DNA from: Chrysophaeum taylorii
Taxonomy: Eukaryota; Sar; Pelagophyceae; Pelagomonadales; Pelagomonadaceae
DNA length: 64,000 nt
Assembly: GCA_029834535.1 (NCBI GenBank)
Contig: JAQMWT010000200.1
Coordinates: 62,001 to 126,000 of the forward strand
Reading direction: 5' to 3'
Positions 39,460 to 49,100 of the stretch are shown here, piece by piece. The notes under the pieces were generated by a model, which made no database searches, was not told the origin of the DNA, and was given only the letters and a program-made list of their open reading frames with translations. The position numbers and the translations under genes were made by a program. The stretch's first letter is position 1. Every line of letters begins with the position of its first letter.

Positions 39460-41885
39460 AAAAGAAACAACCCGAGCGCATCACGCTCCAGCTGCCGGCG
39501 GAAGACCCGCTGAGGCCGGACGCCGAGGAAGAGGCCGTTCACGTTTTGATCGACGACCAGTTCAACCAGTTGAAGTCGGACGCGGTGGTAGTCGTGCGGC
39601 TGCTGGCGCCGATTGCCTCGGGCCTCGAGGAGCGGCTCGACTACGACGACGAGGAGGGCGGAAAGCAGCAGCAACAGGATCTGTTGGCGCGGTTTATCGT
39701 TTTGGTTTTGGGTCCGCGCCGGTCGGACGCGTCGAGCGAGGCCGGCCGCCACCTCCAGTCCCACCGCCACTCGGAAATGGGGGCCGCGGCGGCGGCCTTG
39801 ATGCAGGACGACGCGGTGGTCCGCGCGCTGTACGAAGCGACGAATTCGCGAGTTCTGTTGGAAGCTATCGACTTGCGGTTGTCGGCGATGAGGGTCTTGC
39901 CGCAAACGTCGCGGCCGACGAAAAAAGCCGTCCACGCGCGGGCCTCGCGCATGTATCAGCAGCTCGCCGAGCTCCGGCGCGTCGCCGAGGAGCAAGCTCA
40001 AGCGCGGCTGCGCGAGTCGGAGATTCCGCAGACGCCCGTCGAGGTCGTGGGCAGAACGAACACCGCGGGCAGGTTTTTGCGCCTCGAGTACCCCGACCAG
40101 GGCGCCAAGTGGGGGGCGCGCGCCAAAGACTCGTTTACCTACGGTTTTAGCGTCGGAGCCTTCTTTAGCTTCGCGCAAAAGTACGCGCTTCCCTTGCTGA
40201 CGGGGATCGTCCTCGCGCTCGTTTTGGCCAACGCGCGCGCGGGCGGCTACCGCCGCTGGGCCGGCGTTCACGAAGAAGACGACGATAATGATCATCGCCG
40301 CCGCTTGTCTTCTTCCTCGTCTTCGCATCATCCGACCGTGTTCGGACTGTCGATCAACGATCACGACGTCACTCTCCACTTTATCGTGAACGACGTATTG
40401 ATGGCGTTTTTTTTCGGACTCGCGGTCAAGGAAATCGCCGAGGCGTTTCAGCCCGGGGGGTCGCTCTACCCGCCCTCCAAGCGAGCCCTGAATCCCATGC
40501 TCGGGACGGTAGGTGGAGTCCTCGGCCCCGTCCTCGTCTACCTCCTCCTCCTCGCCCTCGCGACGCTCGTTCCCGTCGGAGACGGAGGAGATCCGCTGTT
40601 GGCGGCGAGCTACGCTGACCTGGCCAAGGGCTGGGGCATACCGACGGCGACCGACATCTCGGTCGCCTGGGTGACTGCGGTGGTCGTGTTTGGATCTGGA
40701 CATCCCGCCATTAACTTTTTGCTCTTGTGCGCGGTCATCGACGACGGCATCGGCCTTTTGATCATCGCGATCGCGTACCAGGACCCCGATCACCCGCTCA
40801 ACCCCGTCTGGCTCCTCCTCGTTGTCCTGGCGATGCTCATTTCCTACGTCCTCCGCAGGCTCCAGTGCGGTCGCTGGCAGATGTACGTCGTCCTCGCTGG
40901 TCCCTTCGCCTGGCTCGGCCTCCTCTACGCCAACGTTCACGCGTCCCTCGCCCTCTGCTTCGTCGTGCCGTTCATGCCCATCAAGATCCAACCGGATGAC
41001 GTCGAGTCCCTGAACGGCGACGTCGAAGAAGGTTACCTTTCGATCGTCGACGGACACATCACGTCGAAGGACGTACGCCACACGTCGCCGCTTCACGATT
41101 TCGAAGAAAGCGTCAAGGATTTCGTCGATTTTTGCGTCTTGTTCGCCTTCGGCGCCGTCAACGCCGGCGTCGATCTCCAGGAAGTCGGCGGCTTGTCCTT
41201 CATCATCGTCCTCGCCTTGGTGCTCGGGAAGACCCTCGGCATGAGCGTTGGCTCCTCGTTGGCCGTCCGTTTCGGCTACGGCCGACCCGACGGCATGTCT
41301 TTCCGCCACCTCGTCATCTCCGGCGTCATCTCTTCCGTCGGCCTCACGGTCTCTCTCTTTATCGCCGGCGAAGCCTTTCCGAACGACGAAACCTACGAAG
41401 ACCAGGCCAAGCTCGGCGCTCTCTTGTCCGTGCTCCCCTCGCTCGTGCTCGTCGCTCTCGCCAATTTCTCCACGACCGGCCGCCGCGCCCTCGTCGGTAT
41501 CCCGGTCAACATCAAATCGGACTTCCTCAAACACTCCACGCCGGCGGAACACCTCCCCGACCTCCCGACCCACGACACGGGCACGACGCCCAAGCTCGCC
41601 GCCGGTCTCGCGGGCGACGGCATCCCCGCCTCGCCCGCCGAAACCAAGGACCCGGAAACGGGAGCAGAGAAGGACGTTATCGACTACGAGGTTGACTACC
41701 CCGAGGAGGAGGTCGACCAGGACGAAGACCTCGAGGACGTCGTCGTCCGCAACATACAAAAAACCCTCAAGGAAATCCACAGGATCGAGAAGCAAGTCGA
41801 AACCCGCGCCGGAGTCCGCCGCTCCTCTTCCATGCTCAACGCCTTCCACCACACCTCTGCCCACCTCACAAACGCGGAACCCTAA
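38584..41885 (+). CDS. Band 3 (SLC4)-like cytoplasmic domain fused to NhaA-type Na+/H+ antiporter
   Basis: Two exons, 38584-38728 and 38776-41885, joined in phase 1 give 1,084 residues. Around the junction the protein reads VEMHELGDKEWHETH then RWNYGLEEDL and GQKWTSAHLPTISVFGMMAL, the pattern of the SLC4 anion-exchanger cytoplasmic domain. Its later part (VHVLIDDQF, ARFIVLVLGP, SEMGAAAAALMQDDAV) continues to about residue 400, interrupted by low-complexity inserts. Residues about 460-880 form an NhaA antiporter of bacterial type: FIVNDVLMAFFFGLAVKEI, NPMLGTVGG, GWGIPTATDISVAW and CAVIDDGIGLLIIA, including the paired Asp of the ion site. The acidic C-terminal tail may be regulatory. Role inferred: sodium/proton exchange at a membrane with a protein-docking N-terminus. 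Confidence 0.85.
38729..38775 (+). other. 47-nt intron of the Band 3/NhaA gene
   Basis: GTAGGA donor and TCGCAG acceptor. It contains in-frame TAA and TGA. Its removal restores an unbroken SLC4-like reading frame across the junction. Confidence 0.85.
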
Positions 41886-42223
41886 TTTCTTCCTCCCTCC
41901 CTCCCTTCCTTCGTGACCACCTCTCCTTTTTTGTGCTGGTGGTGCTCCTCGTTGTTTTGAATCGAATCAACTGAGGAGGAGGAGGAGGAGGAGGAGGAGG
42001 AACAACACCACATTTATTTTATGCCTCTCGTATGGGACGGAAATCCATCGTCTGTCTTATTACGAAGGAAGATCCTGTAATAAAAAAAAAAAAAAAACAA
42101 CCTGTGTCTCTCGAGTCTTCTACTACCCCCTGCGGACCTGCCCCCATAAGGATAGATAGATAACCCTGAATTGGGAGACCGTTCGCAAGACCGTTCGTGA
42201 TAATGATCAAATAAAAAAAAAAT
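41886..42223. other. Intergenic, simple repeats only
   Basis: Contains a (GGA)n run at about 41972-42001, an A run at about 42081-42096 and an A9 directly before the next ATG. No gene recognised. Confidence 0.45.
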
Positions 42224-42979
42224 ATGGACCCCCAGACAGCCAAGCAACTGCGCGAAGCAAAAGCTCTTCTCGACGAAGGCGTGCTGACCGAGGAGGAGTT
42301 CAAGACGACCAAGGCCGAAATCCTCGACAAGGCGAAGCAACGAAATAGTGTCGAGCCGGCCTTGAAGAAGCCGAAGACGGGACTCGTATTGGAAGACTGC
42401 GGCGCCGAGGGGGTCCTCGTCTCCGGAGATACCTGGAAGGCCAAGGATTTGTTGCGGCAGCTCGGGGGCACCTGGTCCAAGGGCGTGGGGGCCTGGGTGT
42501 TGAGCGCGGGCACAGCGGATTCGGTCGCGACGGGGCTAGAGACCGCCGGATTTGGCGTCGAGAGAAAAACTGGAAATCTCGCTGCCAGAACCGAGGCCCT
42601 CGAAGCCTCCAAGGCCGAGGCCGTCGCCAAGACAAACGCCGCGGCCACGCTCCAGGTGGAGCCCCACAAAAGAGCCATCATTGTCAAGGGCGAGACTCGC
42701 AAGGTCAGCGACGCGCTCAAGGCGTTGGGTGGCAAGTGGAATCGCACCCTCGGTGGATGGGTCTTCTCCCAGAAGCAGCAGCACCGGGTCGTCGAGGTCC
42801 TCAAGGCCGACCCCACAAACACGGTCACCCTCGACGACGCCCTCGATTCGGCGACTTCTGCGGCGGAAAAAAAGACCGACCATCCAGCCACCGCCGAGCT
42901 CAAGTCGAAGCATCAGTCCGTCGCCTCGACAAAAAGACACCATGACGAGGACGAGGCCCAGCCCAAGGAGGACGCATGA
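42224..42979 (+). CDS. SHOCT-type N-terminus with two GWVF-type repeats
   Basis: 251 residues. Residues about 8-35 match the SHOCT helix pair (LREAKALLDEGVLTEEEF, then KAEIL). Two copies of a roughly 45-residue module follow: residues about 65-110 (LLRQLGGTWSKGVGAWVLS) and 145-190 (ALKALGGKWNRTLGGWVFS). Modules of the LGGKWN...GWVF kind occur in phage, giant-virus and protist proteins, often with nucleic-acid enzymes; the function is not established here. The tail is charged with a likely nuclear signal (KRHHDEDEA). Confidence 0.8.
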   Translation: MDPQTAKQLREAKALLDEGVLTEEEFKTTKAEILDKAKQRNSVEPALKKPKTGLVLEDCGAEGVLVSGDTWKAKDLLRQLGGTWSKGVGAWVLSAGTADSVATGLETAGFGVERKTGNLAARTEALEASKAEAVAKTNAAATLQVEPHKRAIIVKGETRKVSDALKALGGKWNRTLGGWVFSQKQQHRVVEVLKADPTNTVTLDDALDSATSAAEKKTDHPATAELKSKHQSVASTKRHHDEDEAQPKEDA

Positions 42980-43105
42980 CTACTCTATCCATTTTTTCGC
43001 CCATCTCTAGGGTATTGGGCACTTTTATGTAAAAAACATGGATTAAGCCAGAGTTCTTCTACACAGTTCTAAAAAGTAGGAATAACGCCGGCCGTAGTAG
43101 TCAAT

Positions 43106-43546
43106 TTAAATGAAGCTTCGTAGAAATCGTGATGACTCCGGCCGTACCGCGTCCCGACTCTTCTCAACCAGCGTCGGCAGCCTGCGCAAGACTTCGTCGC
43201 AGCGCGCCGCCAGCAACAGCACCTGTCGGCAGAGATCTTGAAGATTTTTGGACATCGTGATGATATGTGTGGTGATCATCATCCTATACTAACTATTACC
43301 AAGAATTGCTCGCGTCTGAAGAACGAACGTCTCGAGCGGGTACTTCTTCGGAATCCGCGGTACGGCAGTGCGTAGAAGCGGGCTGATGCGAACGGGAACG
43401 ACGCGGGGTTCCTGGACTTGCTGAACTTGAACCGGACGTTGTTCGTTGTACATCCTCGCGGCCGGTTTTCGGCGACGCTTCGATTCGACACCTTTCCGCG
43501 ATGGCAGCGGCGCGCCCCGAGGCCCTGGCATCGGCTTCGTCGTCAT
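43106..43546 (-). CDS. Small spliced basic protein, unknown function
   Basis: Two exons, 43546-43300 and 43236-43106, joined in phase 1 give 125 residues. Exon 1 starts at the ATG at 43546 (MTTKPMPGPRGAPLPSRKG) and continues with QVQEPRVVPVRISPLL and KKYPLETFVLQTRAIL. Exon 2 continues as DLCRQVLLLAARCDEVLRRL, giving one long amphipathic helix across the junction. That continuity is the main support for the splice. More coding sequence may lie upstream (a frame with MPPKSKLERAIASATPN near 43670) with another intron I could not fix. No family recognised. Confidence 0.5.
43237..43299 (-). other. 63-nt intron of the small basic protein gene
   Basis: GTAATA donor and TTCAAG acceptor on the minus strand. 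Contains a stop in frame with exon 1. Confidence 0.5.
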
Positions 43547-44586
43547 CTCGATGCCCGCGCGTGCCTGGCGTTGGTGTTGATGTACGTAAACTGGATGCCG
43601 AGTCCGTCGGCGGAGTGTTCGGCGTCGCGGATGCAATCGCTCGCTCCAATTTGGACTTTGGTGGCATGACTATGCTCTTGTCGACGCTCGGAAGGATGTC
43701 CGAAGCCCGCATCAAGTGGCCGTCGCCCGAGCGCGTGGCTCGGCCAGATGGCTGCTGGACGCGACGAGCCTCTTCTCCCGCATACCACCACCTTCGGCGC
43801 GATCGACGCCTGCAAAAAATTTTGCGCGTTGCGGAGCCCACCAACCTTGACCTGCAGAAAGCGCGCAGAAAGGGCTGGTTTGTTTCTCCCTGCGTCTCCA
43901 TCGTAATCGTCTGGCTCATGGATGGGGTCGCGGCCTACGCCATATACTGAACTGCCCGTGCTCCTCCTCCTCCTCCTGGGATGATGATGATGATGATAGC
44001 GAGACAACATCCCAGGATGGTCGCCTCCCTCTATCATGTGCTCCTCGACGAGTCTTTCACGCGCCGCCCCCCTTCAATCTCGTCGCTGTCCCGGCCCCCA
44101 AGTGGGACTGGAGAAGAAGAAGAAGAAGAAGAAGAAGAAGAAGGTACTCCACCCCCCCCTTGAAAGCAACAAAAAGAACGACGTCGAAGAAGTCCTCCCC
44201 GAAGTAGAAGTCCCCGAGGAGGCTCATCATCATCGGGGTGCCGTTTTTTCCATGCGGCAGGCAGGTAGGCAGGCAGGCAGGCTGCTGCCGAGTGGGGGAT
44301 GATAAAGTTCAAGAGGACCACCTGCAGTCGCCTGCGGGGGAAAAAAAAACCACTCCCCTTCGAATCCCGCCAAGCGGCAGCGGCTTCTTTCTAGAAGACG
44401 TGTGTGCACCTCTCCAACCTCAGGACGCGGTCTTCTTCCATCATATATGGGCCCCACCCGCTCTCGACCCCACTCCTGACACGACTCTCTCAGCCTGATG
44501 ATGATGGTGGTAGAATAATAATTGTGTGCATAATAAGATCTTGAAGTTTACGTCAATAGCGTCAGGTGTTGGGTCGGCGACGATAG
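43547..44586. other. Region without a confident gene
   Basis: Open frames on both strands at 43550-43950 overlap and none is convincing; part may be upstream exon sequence of the small basic protein gene. From 43965 on it is mainly simple repeats: CTC and GAT runs at 43965-43997, (GAA)n at about 44113-44142, GGCA repeats at about 44254-44281. The end is the promoter of the phosphatase gene. Confidence 0.4.
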
Positions 44587-45795
44587 ATGCGGCGTCCGTC
44601 GGACGTGTTGAAGAACGTCGGGGGCGTGGCGCCCGTGGCCGTCGAGGACGAGGACGAGGAGTCCCTCGACACGCGGTCGGGCGAGGCGTCGTACGGAGTT
44701 GCCAGGCATCTGACCAAGGGCGAGGATATGTTCAAGGTGTCGAAGAAGAAGAAGAACAAGAGCGTCGTCTACGGCGTCTTCGACGGCCACGGCGGGAGCC
44801 GGCTCGCGAAGGCCCTTTCCGAGCAGCTGCCGCAGAGGCTGTTGCGGGGTCCGACGGTGGACGCGTTTTTTGACGTGGACGCCGAGCTCGGCCCGCAGCA
44901 CGAGAACGAGGGCTCGACCGCGACGTGCGCCGTAGTCGAGCGGGAATCGCCGTCGCGCGCGACCGTCGAGGTCTCGTGGGTAGGAGACTCGCGGGCGATC
45001 GCTGTCGAGATGCTGGACCCCGCGAGGCCGCTGTGCTTCGAGACTGCGCTGCACCACGTGTCGAACGCGGCCGAGATCGACAGGCTAGAGCGGCAGTGGG
45101 GCGCGAGGGACGGCGCGGACGACGACGACGATTTAATGAAAAGGTCGCGGGACTACGAGCGCCGCGTCGCCGCGTGTCAACCCGCGGCTTTCGTGCGGCA
45201 AAAGTCGATCGTAGCGCGGCGTCGCGACGCGACCGGCGCCGCGACCGGTCCGTTGGTGGTTCAAGCGCTCTGGGCGCCGACCGACGACCCGGGGAATCTC
45301 ATCCGCGGGGCCTCGACCTGCGTGACGCGCGCCATCGGTGACTGGGACTCGAGCCGTGGCCTGATCCCTTACCCGGACGTCGCGACCCACGCCGTGGAGG
45401 CACCCGCGTGGCGACGGTACGTGCTCGCCACGGACGGCCTCTGGGACGTCGTCGCGCCGGACAAGGCCCGGAAGGTCGTCGCGAGTTACGCGGATCCCCA
45501 AAGGGCGGCCCAGGCTCTCCTCCGCCGGGCCCGCAAGCGCTACGCCCGCATCAACGCGGCGGCCGACCCCTTCGCCGACGACACTACCGTCCTCGTCTTC
45601 GACGTCAAGCTCGGCACCCCCGACTTTGTCAAGCCCAAGCGCGCCGCGATCTTTTCCTGCATTCCCTCGAAGCACTCCCAGACCACCCTCGATCAGCTCC
45701 TCGACTACTCCTCCTCCTCGTCCTCCCGCCGCTCCTCGGCGGACTCTTCCTCGCCCCGAGAGCCTGGAAAGCCAAAGCCGCCGACATCACTTTAG
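44587..45795 (+). CDS. PP2C-family Ser/Thr protein phosphatase
   Basis: 402 residues. Metal-site motifs are in order: GEDMF (about residue 46), VVYGVFDGHGG (about 60), STATCAVV, VSWVGDSRAI, ASTCVTRAIGDWDS, VLATDGLWDVV (about 280) and DDTTVLVFDV (about 325). These give the Mn/Mg-dependent phosphatase core, somewhat enlarged by a charged insertion at about 175-215. The C-terminus is Ser-rich. Substrate unknown. The stop lies 26 nt from the stop of the convergent mysterin-like gene. Confidence 0.92.
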   Translation: MRRPSDVLKNVGGVAPVAVEDEDEESLDTRSGEASYGVARHLTKGEDMFKVSKKKKNKSVVYGVFDGHGGSRLAKALSEQLPQRLLRGPTVDAFFDVDAELGPQHENEGSTATCAVVERESPSRATVEVSWVGDSRAIAVEMLDPARPLCFETALHHVSNAAEIDRLERQWGARDGADDDDDLMKRSRDYERRVAACQPAAFVRQKSIVARRRDATGAATGPLVVQALWAPTDDPGNLIRGASTCVTRAIGDWDSSRGLIPYPDVATHAVEAPAWRRYVLATDGLWDVVAPDKARKVVASYADPQRAAQALLRRARKRYARINAAADPFADDTTVLVFDVKLGTPDFVKPKRAAIFSCIPSKHSQTTLDQLLDYSSSSSSRRSSADSSSPREPGKPKPPTSL

Positions 45796-45821
45796 TAATA
45801 ATAATAAGATGCTGTACATAG

Positions 45822-46095
45822 CTATTCTTCACGCGCGAGCCACTCCTTGCGGAGCGCGGCGAAAAGGTCGACGGCGGCGTCGGGTCCGGCGGCCTGCGGG
45901 ACGAAGCGGGCCGCGGGTCCTTTTTTGATGTCGCCGAGGAAGAGACGAACGGCCGCGCGCTGCTGGCGGGCCGACGCGGGGTTGGACGCGTAGGTTCCCC
46001 CCTCGAGCCGGTTCAGCATGTCAGCCATGTCGACGACGACCTCCTCGTGGAAGGCCGCCTCGCACTTGGACAGGATCGCGCTCAGCCTGTCCTCG

Positions 46096-46126
<31 letters not shown>

Positions 46127-49100
46127 GTCGCCGCGCTCGGGGTGCGAACGCCGCCGCCACCGCAAACAGCACGAGCAACAGCACGCCAAAGTTGCGAGGC
46201 CACCGCCGCCGCACTGGAGGAGGAGGAGGAGGAGGAGGAGGCCGGGAGGGGCGCGGCCGCGCGTCGAGAGGCGGCGTCGGCGGATCGGGCTTTGGCGGGT
46301 CCATTTTCTTGATCTTGCCGAAGAAGGCCACGAGCGTCGCCGCGGCCTCGGCTTTGCGCGAGTCTCGTTTGCGCTTGGCGCGCCACGAGCGCTGAATGGT
46401 TCGGGCATTGGTCTCCTCGGCGCTCGGCTCAAACCACAAACGGCGCGACGGCGGCAGCACGATCGACACGTCGTCGAGCGTCGACCACTTCCGTCGAGAC
46501 ATCTCGGCCGGCGGGCAGACCGCTTCGCGGAGCCGCTGCAGCGCGAGGCGGAGGGGCACGTAGTTCTGAAAGCGGAGTGCAGTAACGGCCGCGAGAACGG
46601 GATCGGCGCTATCGTAGCCGCCGACGGCGACGAGGTAGTCGCGAAGCGGACCGTCGTCGGCCTTGGCGGCGATGTCGCGCTCGGCGTGCGCGAGCGACGC
46701 GTCGAGCGCGTCGAGCTGGGGGGCTGCGAACAGCCGCAGGGTGGCTTCGGTGCCCTCGGGCAGCGGGACGTGGAGCCGGACGGGGAGGTGCGCGAAGTTG
46801 AAGGCTTCGACCTCGAGCTGCCCGCGCACGAAACTCGCGAGCGCCCGGAGATCCGACAGCCTCATCTGCGCGAAAAAGGTGGTCTGGTTCTGATCGACGG
46901 CAGGCACGAGCTCGAGGAGGTCGACGTCCGCGGCGCGCCGCAGCGCGGCCGACGCGTTGTCGTTCGAGTCGACGGCTTTGGGCTCCTGCTGCGAAAGCAC
47001 GTCCACGACCATCTTCAAGCCTAACAACAGCCCGCGGAGCTGCGCGAACGACGCGGCGTAGAACATGCCTCGGAGCGACGCCTCGAGGTCGGCCGTCTCC
47101 TTCACGTCGAGACGATCGAGAGCAAGCAGCACGGCCGTCGCGAGCGTCTCGCCGTCGTCTGCTGCCGAAGCGGTCGTCGTCGTCGTCGTCGTCGCTGCTG
47201 CTGCTCGAAAGTTGAAGACGCGCCGCAGCGACATGGGATCTGCGACTCGCGTGCACTTGGAGACGTAGAGCGTACGCATCGCCTCGAAGACGAACGTCGT
47301 GTCGAACGACTCCGTCGCGGGGTCCCAGCTCGCCTCGACGACCGAGTCGAAATACGTGCGGTCTCGGAAATCGATTTCGAACGGGAGCAGGTCTCCGACC
47401 ATGAGGTTGCCGTGGCTAATCACCTCCGGCTGGATCTCGGGCAGGTCCTCGGAAGCCACCCGCGACACCGACGCGTTGTACATCTCGATCATGCGCCTGA
47501 TGACGACGAAAAGGCAGTCGTTCCCTCCGAGCTCGTCCTCGTCGTCCGAGAGCAACCTCGCGACCGGGGTTTCGTCGGTAATGGGATCAAGCCGGTTCGC
47601 GCCGCCGCCGCCGGGGCGCTCGGCGCGCTCGGCGCACGCGCCGACGCCGATCCGGTAGCCCTGACTTTTCGCAAACCGATTGTACCCGACCTTGGCGCGA
47701 TCCCAGAGCTTCCCGACGCGTTCGCACGTCGACCGCGCGAACCGCGGCGGGGCGAGCTTGCTGAAGAGCTCTCCGACTGGCATCACCATCGCCATCTCGC
47801 GCGTCAGCAGGTGATCTAAATGCTCGGTGAACCACCCGTAGAGCTCGATCAACGCGGGGAGAACAGCGAGATGCCTCAGACCGACGCGCACCTCGACGAA
47901 AGCCAAGATTTGCTCGCGCCGGCGCGCCTCCTCGGGCATCGTCGACGACGCTGCCATTCCGTCGTCGTCGTCGTCGTCGTCGTCGTGATCATCATCATCA
48001 TCGTTGGAGGATGCCGCGCGCAACGTCGCGCTCAAGCTCGCACACGGCACCAGCGGTCCTTCCACCGCGACGATATCTGTGGCGACGGCGAGCGTCGGAA
48101 TGCTCCGGGCAAAAGCGCGAAACTCCTCCCAAAATTCGTGCCGCGCCGTCATTATTTCGAGCTCGCGCGTTGCCGCGTTCGCGCGATCCTGCATGTCCTT
48201 TACGTTCTTTACGTATCTTCGCGCGCTCTCCCATTCGAACGCCTGCCCACAACCTCCCTGCTGCTGGTTGCCGTGGAAGTCCCTTCCGCACACCATCGAG
48301 CCGCAACCGGAGACGCGCTCCACTACGCGCTGGCAGTTCGGGCAGTAGCGACACGTGGCCTCTTTCCTCGACTCGTCCGCGTTCAGCCCGTCGAGGGCCG
48401 TTCGCGCCTCCGCGATCACTCGCCGTTGTGCCGCGAGTGTTTCGGCGCGGGATTCGTCGTCCCTCCCAAACACCGCCTCGAACCACGGCCGGGACCACTC
48501 GAACCGCGATAGGTGCGAATTCGTCGACGCGCTCCGTAACAGCGCGTGAAGACTGGCCGAGTCGCGCAATTGCCTAAGAAGGCATGCAAAGAAGAATCGA
48601 GCCCACGCAACGCTTTGGTTCTCCATGAGCGTGGCCAGCACCTCGTAGACGGTCTCGGCAGAGGCCGGAGACGAAAGCGCGTTGATGCACCCCGGCTGTG
48701 CCGTCTCCGTCGCGAACTCGCGCGCGATGCGCGCCACGAAGACGATACAGGTGGCTGTCGCCACGATCGCGTCGACGTGCGCGGTCCCCGACGGGCTATG
48801 AGAAGCGCCGCGCCGCAAAAGTTGCCTCGCGCGGATAGCCAGCTGCGACGACGAGGCTTGATCGTGGGCAGCGAGGAATTGGCGCAGCAAGACGGCGTGC
48901 AACGCGTCCGCGAGCGGCAACACCTTCGAAGTACAAGAAGAAGAAGAAGAAGATGCGAGCCACGCAGGCACGTAGGACGGAACGTCGCGTTCTGTCATCG
49001 ACGCGGTGGCGAGAAGAAGGTTTTTCTCGATCGCGTTCACAACAGAGACCCTGAATCCAAGCCCGTCTACCCGCGAGGTCTGGCGCGTCGTAAGCATATG

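Noticed and set aside
38496-41864. A 1,122-codon open frame antisense to the Band 3/NhaA gene
   Set aside because: It mirrors the opposite gene in a GC-rich sequence, is Arg/Glu/Val-rich without domain signatures, and the sense strand has clear SLC4 and NhaA motifs.
43501-43950. Plus-strand 149-residue open frame
   Set aside because: It overlaps the spliced minus-strand gene, shows no recognisable motif and has mixed composition; not supported as a gene.
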